A DNA stretch of 64,000 bases from Neckera pumila (lineage: Eukaryota; Streptophyta; Bryopsida; Hypnales; Neckeraceae), in the NCBI GenBank assembly GCA_963969595.1, contig OZ018411.1, positions 3,412,501 through 3,476,500 of the forward strand, in the 5' to 3' direction. The notes beneath the pieces are model-generated. The model did not search any database. It was given only the letters and a program-made list of their open reading frames with translations, and was not told the origin of the DNA. The position numbers and the translations under genes were made by a program. Within the stretch, counting starts at the first letter, position 1. Each line of letters opens with the position of its first letter. Below are positions 37,194 through 48,394 of the stretch, in pieces.

Positions 37194-37356
37194 CTGCAAC
37201 CAAGAATATTCACACTTAGTTTAGATTTCAATATGCAGCTAACGTTTGTACAGAGGAGGCGTTTAGTACAATTTCAATCCATAATTCTTATTTAACAGCT
37301 CTTATATTCTCTATAGTTCTATAGCTCTATATTTCAATCTACATTTCTAACGTTTA

Positions 37357-37797
37357 AGGTAAAAGACCCAATTGCGGTCAAATGGCCCATGATGGACACC
37401 TAATGACCCTATTGTGGTTTTTTAGACCACAATCAATGCCTTACATGGTAATTATGGAATGATCACTAATCGCAATAGGTACTTCCAACTTTTCAGTGTA
37501 AAATTCTTTGTAAGAATTGATTTTTTAGGTTTTCCATGTTTGAAAATGTTGTGATTGCATTGGACAAGAAGATGACTATACTGGATTCAGATTTTGTTGG
37601 TCATGAGGTGGCTTATAGACTCCTATGGGCTAATCACTTCAAAAATTTAGAACTAATTCATACTTGGTCCAAAAAACATAATTTCAAATGTCCTCATTGT
37701 CTGTCACACCTATCTTCGTGTGGAAATTTTTTTGAAAAATTTCAGCAATGGCATGAGGGCACACTCCTAATTCTAACCTCAATAGGGTCTTTTACCT
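37357..37797. mobile_element. TA-flanked MITE with AGGTAAAAGACCC ends
   Basis: The left end AGGTAAAAGACCCAATTG and the complement of the right end AGGTAAAAGACCCTATTG differ at one of 18 positions, and TA lies on both sides (37355-37356, 37798-37799). The 441-bp interior has an open frame from 37536 with one CPHC pair but no recognisable domain. TA flanks and TIRs fit a Tc1/mariner-like (Stowaway-type) MITE. Confidence 0.65.
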
Positions 37798-37887
37798 TAT
37801 ACAGAGGAGAACGTTAACAGCTCTTATAATTTCAGTGCGTTCATAAAACAATATTAAAAACAAGGTGTACAGTCATCATTTCCAATA

Positions 37888-38104
37888 CCTGTAAAAGAGT
37901 TAAATGCTGGACGTGACGCTTCAAAATTATCTCTCCTGGTCGCTCGGATGAAGGAAGCGCTATGGCTGACCGTCCTTCAATTTTCCTCGCGTTGGATGCA
38001 GCGCAATCGTTTGCTGGTAACGACGATGGCCTTCCGTCGTCCATCATCTCCGATTGCATCTGCTTCGGAAGAGGGCTGTTGAGATCACCTGTGAAAGAAT
38101 CCAT
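37888..38104 (-). other. Possible first exon on the minus strand, unrecognised
   Basis: An ATG at 38104 in good context (ACCATGG) opens about 72 codons with normal-looking composition (MDSFTGDLNSPLPKQ at the start, LKRHVQHLTLLQ at the end) before a GTATTG donor-like site. No family is recognised. It could be the 5' exon of the decayed kelch gene to its left or of another gene; no continuation could be confirmed. Confidence 0.3.
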
Positions 38105-38283
38105 GGTTGCAGACTTGGGCGGTCAATGTGCAAAATTAAAGCTCCGCTCTGTTGTATAAAATAATCAGGTCTACAAAACTGGACCGGGAAGAAGAAGATG
38201 GCGCCGGAAGTCGAGCATAGCCAGAAAAAGGGTTTCAAAACAAAGCACGAAGCTCACTGTACGAATCCGATTGAACTTGAAGC

Positions 38284-38935
38284 CGCTTGAAATTGAAACC
38301 TCTACGAGATGCAGGAAGGCTCTATTGCTACAGAGGAGAAGCGGATGCAATGCTCCAGCTTGAGAAGGGGGTTGACGCTCTCAATATGTTGAAACTAGAA
38401 GCGCCGTTGTAGCTCTGAATCACGCCCATATAACAAGCTTAACATTGCATCGATCATGTAGTGGAGACATCACTTTGGGATTGAAGATCCAGTCCTAGTG
38501 CTGGTTCCAGCTCCAGTTCCAAATCCCGCTAACAACCAGGTCAGCTCACACCGTCGTCCTGTTGAGGACTCCGTTTGCATCACATTCAGCATTTTATTTG
38601 ATCATGTGGAGTTTTCTTTTTCTTTTTCTTTTTTTAACATACGACTTGAAATTGAAACCTCTTGTTGATGCTCTCAATACGTTGAAACTGGAAGCGCCGT
38701 TGCAGCTCTGAATCACGCCCATATAACAAGCTTGACGCTGCATCGATCATGCAGTGGAGACATCACTTTGGGATTAAAGATCCAATCACAGTGCTAATTA
38801 CAGCTCCAGTTCCAAATCCAGTTAACAACCAGGTAAGAAGACTCCGTTTCCGTCACGTTCAGCATTTATTTGATCATATGGAGTTTGCTTTTTCTTTTTC
38901 TTTTTTTAACGTACGGCCTTCAAGGGACTGACACG
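38284..38935 (+). repeat. Tandem duplication, period about 0.3 kb
   Basis: The segment from about 38284 to 38639 is repeated at 38644-38935. Shared strings include CTCTGAATCACGCCCATATA, AGACATCACTTTGGGATT and CCAGTTCCAAATCC. Copy 2 lacks about 70 bases near its left end. Both copies look like decayed exonic DNA, with a TAG in copy 1 where copy 2 has CAG. Confidence 0.75.
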
Positions 38936-39030
38936 ACACAACGAGATTGGTTTGAGGGAGAGCAGTTTGTTGAGGAATTCTAGTGCATTCAAGGTGAGGT
39001 TCAATCTCATCTGATGTTAATGTCCTTGTT

Positions 39031-40156
39031 AAGCATGTGATTTACTGCCGCAAGGAAGTGCAGCTAATTTGTCTCTCAGCCACCGTTGCTAACCCAGAGG
39101 AGCTTGCTGGTTGGATCGCTCAGGTGCGTTTAATGCTAAAAATGTTACGATTCAGTACGATATGTCCAGATCTACAATTGTTTGCACTACCAGGAATTGT
39201 ACTATGCATCATGACTATACATTGTTTCCAGACGTTTTGAAGCGTGAGAACCAAAAGTTTTTGTTGAAATTAGTCTTGTATGATTGCCCGACTCTTTCCT
39301 TTCACAGTCTGATAGGATGGCAGTGACGTATCTTAGCTTTGAAGAACATGGGAGAGTTACACATGGGAAATCTTTGTTTGCTCATTATGTGCCACCTGTG
39401 AGATTTCAAACCTAAAGATGAATCTTGTCAGGTGCACGGTCCTGCCGAACTTGTGACATCATCGAGAAGACCCATTCCACTTGTTTGGCATTTTTCTACT
39501 CGCCACTCTCGCTTCACCCACTCTTAAAAGAACAAGGGAATAAAACGAACTGGTGAGAAGTCCAATCTTTGCTTCTCAACTTCTAATTGGAAGAGCTGGT
39601 AATGTTATTGGCGCTGTGCTCTTTACTAGTTTTCAACTTTTACATTTGAAACTAAACGCTTGCATTGTGCATTTACAGGTGGGCTGGTTTGGTTTTGTTG
39701 TGCTCACATTGATGGATTGCACCCTCGGTTTTCTTCTGCAGGAGGCTGAACCTCAGGAAGACCAATCGGTGAAGGAGAACCCAATCCGTGAAGGAGAACC
39801 CAATCCATTCTGGGATGACGTATTAGATGAACCCAACAACCACAGTGAAAATCAGCGGCGATCAGGTGGGTGGGGACAAGTAGAGCATATCTGAAGAAGA
39901 GATCCAATTTCTGCGGCGCAAACAGGTATAAGAGCACCTTCATGTCCATGTTGCTTTGACACATCCCTTTGAAAATGCTGATTTCATTTAAAATCACTAG
40001 AGCGGGACCTTGAGACTCTCGATTTATTCTGAACTGCTTTGCCCGGAATTGCAAATGAGGGACACGTTGCACTAGTTGAAAGAGTGGGACATGCTTCCAG
40101 CTATTTGATTCACTTTCGGTCGCAGGGGCTGTGACTTTGCTGTTCACTATGTTCTG
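39031..40156 (+). pseudogene. ISE2-like DExH-box RNA helicase pseudogene (fragment)
   Basis: Four exon-like pieces appear in the order found in plant ISE2 (a chloroplast Ski2-family RNA helicase). Piece 1 (39037-39123) contains KEVQLICLSATVANPEELAG, including helicase motif III SAT, and ends in a GTGCGT donor-like site. Piece 2 (39432-39551) gives HGPAELVTSSRRPIPLVW and then shifts frame to continue as PLLKEQGNKTNW. Piece 3 (39742-39925) holds FWDDVLDE and needs another frame change to read EEEIQFLRRK. Piece 4 (40052-40156) reads as a diverged MRDTL..LKE.DMLPAI..TFGRRGCD with TAG and TGA replacing Gln and Trp codons. The ATP-binding and C-terminal parts are not visible, so this is a dead fragment. 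Confidence 0.75.
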
Positions 40157-40640
40157 GTAATATCCACTCTCCTTTCCTCAACATTGTGCGCATTGTACTT
40201 CGATTGTATTTCTTTGGGAATTAGTTCGGAAGTTAGCAAAATGCGAAACTTCCATCTGTGGATATTTATCGTTTCTGAAGTTATGTTGTGCGTTTGTCCC
40301 TGAATTTCTGTGACAATTTCTCTTAGATGCGTCAGAGAACCGATCTTCTCACTCTGGAGGAGCAGAGGCTAGCTTGAAATGCACTTCTGAAAATTTTTGA
40401 GAGCAGCACCCAGATGCTGTATGTGAAGTGGTAGTTAAACCACTTCTGCACAGAGACAAAGTTTTTGAAGTCCTCTCTACAGCGAGTGATGCCCTTCTTG
40501 GTGGTGACAACTTTAACAAGGGATGTGTAAGTAAGGATCGAGGGAAACAACTCGTTGTCTTCAGGGCAAGATTAAATGGATGAGGCCATGGAAATGGAGT
40601 TTGCCAATGAGGATGTCAATGTGATCTTTTCATTGTTTGA
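40157..40640 (+). other. Possible downstream remnant of the helicase pseudogene
   Basis: Segments such as HPDAVCEVVVKPLL and KVFEVLSTASDALLGG can be read around 40410-40530 between stops and might extend the relic. I cannot match them to a defined helicase segment, so this is left unassigned. Confidence 0.25.
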
Positions 40641-41491
40641 TTAACCCCTACACTACAAGAGAAAGGGGTGTTTTAAGTATAGTCCTAGTAGTATCGTCTT
40701 TTAAGTAATGACCTTTAAGTAAGGTTTTTAGTAAATTTTTATTGAAAAGACTGTCTTTTTAGTAAAATTTTACTAAAAACCTTACTTAAAGGTCATCACT
40801 TAAAAGACTATACTACTAGGACTATCCTTAAAACACCCCTTTCTTTTGTAGTGCTAAATGCCCAAGGCTTGTTTTGGGCTTTCTAAAATTTGCTCTAAAT
40901 CGAACAAAATGCCAACATTTTGATAAGTTGTATCAATTTTTTTTTAATTGTAACTATACAAATTCAAACTGGACATGTTAGAGATCTCATGGGAAAAGAA
41001 AACACAATAATATCACTTATGGACTCAAAGACTATAATGTTTGACCATGAAGGTGCTAAAACTACTAAAATCTTTCAATCTTCTTTACACAAGTCAAATC
41101 TAAAAATTTGGTGACCAAAAAAATATGAGGTTAAAGGGCCTAACTTGTATAACCCCTATCAATTTATAGCTTCTTAAAACCTACTCTACAATTTTTTTAA
41201 ATGAATTTTGAATGTGATTTTTTCTCCAAGATCTAGTGTATTTGAGGCTCATTTCCAAGAGCTCTCAACACTATGGGAAGTCAAGATTGCAATGGGTACC
41301 CTTGTACAAAAACTTGAATAAGAAAGTCTCTATCATTGATTTTCAAGATCAAAATTTTGATGCTAAAATTAGACTTCAAGAAGAACTTTCTAAAAATATA
41401 AACTACTAAAAATAGCAACTTGGTTAGGTTTAATTTAACTTCAAAGTTTTGCAAACACCAGATTTGGGTGCCTGGGGCATTTAGGGGTTAA
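40641..41491. mobile_element. TTAACCCCTAAATGCCC TIR element, copy E4, with nested MITE
   Basis: The left end is TTAACCCCTA, interrupted by the MITE at 40651-40853, then resumes AATGCCCAAGGC. The right end is GCCTGGGGCATTTAGGGGTTAA in part, so the restored left end pairs with it over about 20 bases. The interior is unlike E1-E3 except at the tips. Non-coding. Confidence 0.65.
40651..40853. mobile_element. CACTA-type foldback MITE (203 bp), 3-bp target duplication CTA
   Basis: The ends are CACTACAAGAGAAAGGGGTG and, complemented from the right, CACTACAAAAGAAAGGGGTG. The inverted repeat extends almost to the centre, so nearly the whole element folds on itself. CTA lies on both sides (40648-40650 and 40854-40856). 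CACTA ends with a 3-bp duplication define the CACTA superfamily. Confidence 0.85.
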
Positions 41492-41910
41492 TATTCAATT
41501 AGTTTTTGGCAGTGTAGCCTCCATATTATCACTGTGTGTACTCCATATTCCGTATTAGCATTGAATTTTTTGTTGCGCTCTGTTGCTCTCGGCCGTCTTT
41601 CAGGGATCTTCGGTCCGGCCCTGTACAAATTTCAAGAATACCGGGCCACCGGTCGAGCAAGCCTAGGGTGCCGGTGCCCTTGGCCCACGCCCTTGGCGCG
41701 GCAAGTGGCGCCTTCTCAGGACCCCGTTCCGCCTGACTCCCGTTGCCTTGAAGCCAACAAAGCAACAACCCACTTCGCCGCTAACCTCCAGATCCCCTGG
41801 GAAGGACACTTCCAGAACCCTCCAGCTCCGCCACGCCATCGCCCCAGCACCTCCTTCTCCACCGCTCCCTGAACCCTAATCATCTCCTCAGCTCTCTTAA
41901 CTTACCCCAA
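41492..41910 (+). promoter_or_regulatory. GC-rich upstream region of the LIFEGUARD gene
   Basis: Composition rises sharply from about 41580. Open frames on both strands here resemble no known protein and are probably due to composition. The stretch is a plausible promoter or 5' leader region for the gene starting at 42464. Confidence 0.35.
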
Positions 41911-42440
41911 GTCCAATTTGGTCCCTACAATTTTCGGGTTCCAATTTGGTCTGGTATCGCAATTTCGGGATCCGATTTGGTCTGGGTCGAGTTCTGTGTT
42001 TGCAGTTTCGGGAACCCATTTGGTGAGTACAATTTCGCCATTCAGTTTGGTGCGTGCTAGTCCAGGACCTAATTTTGGTGTTTGCAATTTCGGGTCCCAA
42101 ATTTGTTGCGAGCAGCTCCGGGATCCAATCGCGTGCTTGCAATTCCAGGTCCGAATTTGGTGTTTTTCACGTTCGGAACCCAATTTGTTGCGCGCAGTTT
42201 GGATTTCCAATTTGCGTGTGCAATTTCAGGATCCAATTCTGTGCATGCAAGTCCGGGACTTAATTTGGTTGTTTGAAATTTCGGGACCCAATTTTCTGCG
42301 CATAGTTTCGGGTTCTAATTTGGTGCATGTTATTCCAGGACCTAATTTGGTGCGGGCAATTTCGGGACCAAACTTGGCGTGTGCAGTTTTCGGGATTAAA
42401 TTCCGTTAGTGAGATTTGGTGCTTGCGATTTGGGGAACGC
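41911..42440 (+). repeat. Degenerate minisatellite of about 27 bp just upstream of the LIFEGUARD gene
   Basis: About 17 imperfect units follow one another, spaced 26-31 bp with one gap of 43. Each has a CCAATTTGGTG-like half and a GCAATTTCGGGA-like half. Open frames appear in several frames on both strands because the unit rarely creates stops. The array ends about 25 bases before the ATG at 42464, so it is either 5' untranslated or core promoter. Its function, if any, is unknown. Confidence 0.8.
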
Positions 42441-42463
42441 TTGGCTAGGCATTAGCAGCAAGG

Positions 42464-44566
42464 ATGGCCAAGTACGACAGCAGCAGCAAGTACGCGGCTT
42501 ACACGACCGCGCCCGACCTCGAGCTGGGCTACGGGACCACTCCGGCTCTCTACCCAGGCATTCCCGCGGACGAGAATGAGCTCCGATGGGGTTTCATCCG
42601 CAAGGTCTACAGCATTCTCAGCATTCAGCTGTTGCTCACGGCCGCCGTGTCGTCGTTTGTGGTGTTCACGCCCGCCGTTATAGAATTCTTCTTGGCCCAT
42701 GGCTGGGTTCTCATCATGACCAGTTTCGTGCCCCTCATCTGTGAGTGTTCTGGAACCTTTCTAGTTCTAGGGATTAGGGATTTTGTGCTGAATTCGTGGA
42801 GGTTGATGGTTGTTTTTTGGTCGGTGATTCCGCGGTTAGGTGCTTGTTTCCTTTTTTAGGGTTTTGAATTCGGAGGAAGAATCTCATTTAGGTTCAGCGG
42901 TTGGATGATATTGACAGTGCTTTTATTTTTTTCTCGAGGAATTTGGGAGTTTCCTCACTGTAGATTTCAGAGAAGTGTATCAGTCGCTCAAATACCTAGA
43001 ATTCATTTTGGTCACCTTTGGTGCTTGGATTTTGTGAGTTTTTGTTTCCTTTTAGGGTTTTTGAATTCCGAGTGAGAATGTATTTGAGGTTTCGGTATTG
43101 ATGATATTCTATTATTTTTATATGTTTGCCTGAGGGAGTTTAGAGTTTGCTCGCTGTCATTTTCAGAGAAGTGTTAAATTAGCACTTGTTTGAAACCCGA
43201 GTCCCATTCGCTCAAACACCTAGAATTTGTTTTGGCCACCTTTCTGACAACTATCACCTCTTTACTCGCTGATGTCGGTGTTGTTGATACTTTTGCAGTG
43301 ATGTGTCCCTTGTATTATTACCACCAACAGCACCCAGTGAATCTGCTCCTGCTTGGTCTATTTACTGCTGCAATCAGTTTAAGCGTTGGAATATCATGTG
43401 CTCTCACGAATGGTATGTGTGAATACGCTCCCTTGCTCGTACTGTGACTTAAGTACGGTGGTTTCTCCACGCTGTTTTTTTAGATCTGGTCTGTTTTGTG
43501 ATTTGGAACGTTTACGGTTTCTGGGACTCTGAAAGGGACTAGGGTTTTGCTAATTTCATTCTGGGACGTGGATTGTGCAGGAAAAATCGTGCTGGAAGCT
43601 CTTATTTTGACATTAGCCGTGGTTTTGTCCCTCACGGCATATACACATTGGGCATCAAGAAGGGGTCATGATTTCAGTTTCTTGGGCCCCATATTGTTTA
43701 CCAGCCTTATTGTCGTCATACTCTTTGGATTTATTCAGGTTCGTTTTTCTACTTGATGTTTCTCTGGGTCCCCAAAAGTTAATGGTGGAACTTTCATAAT
43801 CGCTGCAGGGTGGACTTGATAAATTTTGCCAGAAGTGTTATTATGATATTGCCATTGAGTGAATTTTTCATAGTCCAGCGCTCAACTTTCTCTGAAATTT
43901 CATATTCCTTGTATATCCTGAGAATCTGTCGTGCTGTGTACACATCTGATTGAACAACTTCCACATGTCCAGTTGTAAGCACATGTGAGATTGCATTAGA
44001 AGCCCAGTCATCGCGGTGGCCGTGTCGTTAGCGAGGGTTGAGTGTTATAGTTGTCCTAAGCCTAAAATTCGTTCTGAGAGCATGCACTGTTTACGGTAAA
44101 TTTTCTTTGGAGGAGAGATGAGAATTCAGATGCCTTTGCAAGTACTTTGATTAATTCTATTACTGTGGGAGTAAATCAGTGGTCACTATTTTTTGTCGAG
44201 ATCAGTACAATACAGTTGCAACATGCTCTACTTTATTATAGGTTTTAACTTTGGTAAATTCGTGTTACACACACTAATAGGATAAACCAGTGGTCTCCTG
44301 TAATAATATATCATTTGGTACTCACAAACAGCAATACGTGGTGTTTCTTGCAACAGGTGTTCCTCCCTTTGGGTCCGGTTTCGCAAATGATCTACGGTGG
44401 TCTGACTGCACTTATTTTCAGTGCCTATGTTGTTTACGACACCGACAACCTCATCAAGCGATACAGTTATGATGAGTACATATGGGCGTCGGTGGCTTTG
44501 TATCTCGACATCCTGAATCTATTCCTTGCCTTACTGCAGATCCTAAGAAGTGTGCAGGACAATTAA
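42464..44566 (+). CDS. LFG: LIFEGUARD / TMBIM-family membrane protein (BAX inhibitor-like)
   Basis: Model: join(42464..42740, 43299..43412, 43581..43738, 44357..44566), 252 residues, close to the usual 230-250. All three introns are GT-AG (donors GTGAGT, GTATGT, GTTCGT; acceptors TTGCAG, GTGCAG, CAACAG) and phase is preserved. The tail has several hydrophobic segments consistent with seven membrane spans. Family signatures are LRWGFIRKVYSILSIQLLLT near residue 40, CPLYYYHQQHPVN after the second exon junction, LTAYTHWASRRGHDFSFLGP, and near the C terminus YVVYDTDNLIKRYSYDEYIW followed by ALYLDILNLFLALL. The family resides in endomembranes and modulates calcium leak, cell death and stress responses; in plants it also affects fungal interactions. 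The soluble N terminus carries LELGYG and YPGIPADENEL. Subtype is not resolved. Confidence 0.95.
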
Positions 44567-46734
44567 GTGGATGAAATATAGTTTCATGTATAGGAATTTG
44601 TAATGTCTATATAATATGTCACTGGGGATGGGGACACGGTAGACGTGAAATTTGTAGGATGGTTGAGAAAAAGGCGAATAGCGATTGAAGCGTGACTGTA
44701 AAGTGGGAAAAAATAAATCAATTTGAAGAAAAGTTGTCAACTATTTGAGTTTGTTGCTTGACAAATCGAGGATGCTTGTGTCGATCAGAAGTTGCATGTT
44801 GCTTTACTTATACAGTTTTTTTATCTGGAATGTGCTCTGGCCTCTAATAACCCAAAAGGGGTGTACTTTCAAAATCAAAATGGGCCAAATTTGCCAAGAA
44901 TCTGAGTAAGTTTTTTGCTCATTTTTTCTTGAGATCACATAGAATGTAATTGTAGGATTTTGAAGTTCACATTGAGAGTGAGCACCTCAAAAAATTTCAG
45001 ATTATTTGATCGCACAGTTTAGTAGATATTTAAGTTTGAAGTTTTATTTGAGTCAATGGAAAAACAAGGAGTACACTTTGAAGGAGCATATCTTAGTGAG
45101 AATGTTTTCGAATGATGACCTTTTTGTGTTCAATGAAAAGAGAGTTGAGAATGCTCATCTAAAGTTTCACAACATTTTGAGCATTTTTCAATTCATGGTG
45201 GAGTTGGCAATGCATGGTGGTTATTGAAATAAGAGTAGTGTTTGTAAGAAAAACAAGAATGGGACACTTGTGTTTTCTTTGAGCTCTTTGGATCTTCCCT
45301 TTTTGAGGTAGATCTGACCTTCTTGAAGTGGACAACAATTGCATTGGTTGGTTGTCTTTTCAATTTATGCCCAAACTAAACCTAAAAATGAGCTATGAAC
45401 TACACATTACACCATTCAACTTTGAAAAATTCCATAAGGCGGAGCTTAATTCAGAACTTGATGAAACTATTGCCATTGGATTTATAATGTAGTCTATTTT
45501 CAAAAAATAATTTTTATTTTAAAAGAAACTCAAAATTTGAGAACAGGCAACTCAAAAAAGAAGGGCAACAACCAGACCAGAAAATGGTTGCTCAAGAATG
45601 GAGAGAGTTGAGACAATGAATTGGGTTTAGAGGAAGCAAAGCAAATATTAGGACATTTTTTTGAAGAATGGTTCCATCAATGCTCAACCTAATTATTTAT
45701 TATTTGAGTGTGAACCCAATCTTGTCATTTTGGTTGCTGTTAATTTTAACTCTAAATTATCCAACCTAGTTAGGATCCTTAGGACTAAAAGTGTCTGATG
45801 AATGATTTTCAAAGAATCTTATAATTTTTGGACCGCTAAGGACCACATCCTTCTAAGGCTAATCCAAAACAACCATAAACTTTCATTACTAAATTGTTTT
45901 GTATCATTTTTGAGCAAATATGAACACCTCAAATATGTATATGAATGGTCAAAGAAACCATAATAACTTTTTTTATAGAAGCCAATGGGAGAAGTCATTG
46001 AACATGTGTTTCATGAATGAAGAGGCCTCCTAGCCCTCAGGTGCTAGGTAGCTTATTTTCCAAATTGAATGAAATATAATTGTTGCATATAATTAGAATT
46101 ATGAGTTTTATTAGAAGTAAAAGGAAACACACAAAACAAGAACTAGAGATGGACTTAAAAAGGATATCTCTATTTAACTTTGCTTTCTCAAGACCCTATT
46201 CACACCGTCTAATTCATCTCAATTGTTTGTTCATATAGACCCTTTGAGTAACATCATTAATTCTATTGCATTTTGGTTTGGGCTGTTTCAAAACCTTTTC
46301 TTCTTAACTTGCTTTGTCAAAACTATGTCAAAACTAGCTAATCTAGCTCAGTGGTAAAGACTTGCAAGATTGATGTGAGGGTCAATGCTTTTATTCTGCT
46401 CAATATGGAACACCAAGTTTCGAGCTGAATATTGAAATTGAGGTTTCCTAAGCTGGATTCCTTGATGCCACCCGCAATTTCTAATTCTTAAAATTGTGCA
46501 CATTTTGTGACTGAAAGTTGCCTTAGAATATCATCGGAATTTGTCCATGTGTTTCAAGAAAAAGAAAAAGAAAAGTTGCCTTAGAATCTTTTGTTGATGG
46601 TGATAGGGAGACCACATGCAACTAGGAGTTCACACACCTCAATACACCTTCAGTTGAGCAGCACTCAACTCCATGCCAACAGGCACTTTATACTCAATAG
46701 AGAGCCAATCTGACTTGGAGCATGATGTTACTGA
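44567..46734. other. 3' flank of LIFEGUARD and gene-free sequence
   Basis: The first 200 bases are probably 3' untranslated. Around 45520-45600 the string AACTCAAAATTTGAGAACAG followed by GGCAACTCAAAAAA matches the outer edge of the foldback at 55.4-56.2 kb. At 46347-46359 TAGCTCAGTGGTA resembles a tRNA A box. No gene is supported. Confidence 0.4.
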
Positions 46735-47260
46735 CTAAGGCATCTTCGAAGTCTGCATCTTTGTAGAATAGAGAAATTCAAACCATCCAACAATCCAACA
46801 GCAAAGAACTGGCAGAGCTTTGAGCCAAAATCGTTTACAAGGGAGGAAAATAAAAATACAAAGTCTAATATCAAGAAACGAAACTGGAAACATGTCACAA
46901 AATTTGCTGACTTGGAGTATGATGTTAACTGAGACATCTTCGAAGCCTGCACCTTTGTAGAATAGAGAGATTCAAACAATCCAACAATCCAACAGTAGAT
47001 AACTGGCAAGAGCTTTGAGCCAAAATCGTTTACGAGAGAGGAACATAAAAATACAAGTGCTAATATCAAGAAATGAAACTGGAAACGAAGCCTGCATCTT
47101 TGTAGAATAGAGAGATTCAAACAATCCAACAATCCAACAGCAAATAACTGGAAGATCTTTGAGCCAAAATCGTTTACAAGGGAGGAAAATAAAAATACAA
47201 AGTCCTTTCTAACATCAAGAAACGGAACTGGAAATGTGTTACAAAATCTGTTTTCTGTTG
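46735..47260. repeat. Three tandem copies of a 150-195-bp unit
   Basis: Units start near 46740, 46935 and 47089. Each contains TTTGTAGAATAGAGA, CATCCAACAATCCAACAG or CAATCCAACAATCCAACAG, and TTTGAGCCAAAATCGTTTAC. The last copy is shorter. A 191-codon open frame on the minus strand is internally repetitive as a result and is not a convincing gene. The array lies downstream of the PGSIP gene. Confidence 0.8.
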
Positions 47261-48394
47261 AAGGTTTGGAATGCAGAATCCAAATCACTACCTCTATAGC
47301 CAAGCCACCCTTACTTCTAATGCAAGCAGGGTCAGGCAGCAGCAGCTACCGAATGAATCATAGTATACAGGGGAAGAAAATAGGGGCAGAATGAAAGGAT
47401 TTTGTATCAAAAGAATGATCCTGGAATTGAACTAGACTAACATTCGAGAGCAGCATTGACCGCTCACCCTTTTCAGTGTAGTTCAGCGACTGAGAAGTTT
47501 TCGGAGCTGCCCCGGTAATTTGCCTCCTCTTTGTAGAGGGAGCCAGGGGTGGTTCAAGGTTGAATCCTCTCCTTATCAAGGTCGTATCTCCTATCTCCTG
47601 GTTCATTTCTTGTAGTATCAAATTCTCACCGGTCACTTTCTTGGAGCTTCAAATTTGTAAAGGTTACAATCTTCCTTTTTCACAGACATGCCAGTTTTGA
47701 AACTAAACTCCAAATTTCACTACATCAGGCACACATGGACAATGGAGTAAGGGTTGACCGCCAAAACCACCCTAAAGCAATACCTGCCCCGACCCTATCC
47801 TAGCACTTCAAGTCCCTCAAAGGCCAACCTGAAAGCATTACTCGCCTTCTCCAAGAACATACCCACCTCCAACAACCCGGATATTAGCCTTGGATTTAAA
47901 ATGACATTGGTCCTACCAATTTTTTGTCTGATTTTGGATCCTCCACTCACACTCGAAACGGTTATTTTCCCAGTGGCACCGGCTAACAATGAACTAACCA
48001 GCGGTTCTCCCCGAAAAATTGTGTAGTGAGAGTAGTAGCTACACTTGCCTATATTAGTTGGAGACTACCAACGCTTGCACTCCAAATAAGAGCGTCTCTG
48101 CCAAAGCAAGAAGATTTCAGAGAATGAGAGCATCTCAATACCTTGATTCTTCCTTGAGCCCTGTTGTTCGCAGCTCCTTTCAAAACCAATCTAGCCTCCT
48201 TAGTCTCACGCAACACTGAAAATCTTCTATATCACACAATGCCATGCAGCTTGGTTTGGTTTGCAGAGGCCTCTCCTGTTACATAGCGCATTCCAGTTGG
48301 AAAAGAAGAGGAAAGTCCATCCTCCGTTGCATAAATTTCCAAGACCTGGCGACCCTGATTTAGTCTGGAAGAGAGGCTTATGCCCGCGCACAAC
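47261..48394. other. 3' flank of the PGSIP-like gene
   Basis: Moderate GC content with short unrelated open frames on both strands. The part nearest 48394 is expected to be 3' untranslated region of the minus-strand gene. No separate gene is supported. Confidence 0.4.

Noticed and set aside
41918..42409. 163-codon plus-strand frame and its antisense partners
   Set aside because: Produced by the minisatellite; similar frames are open in several phases on both strands, which argues against coding.
46340..46420. tRNA-like sequence with A-box TAGCTCAGTGGTA
   Set aside because: The following bases do not form convincing anticodon and T arms, and the B box is poor. At most a decayed tRNA or SINE head.
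46728..47303. 191-codon minus-strand frame
   Set aside because: It is internally repetitive because of the tandem repeat and resembles no protein family.
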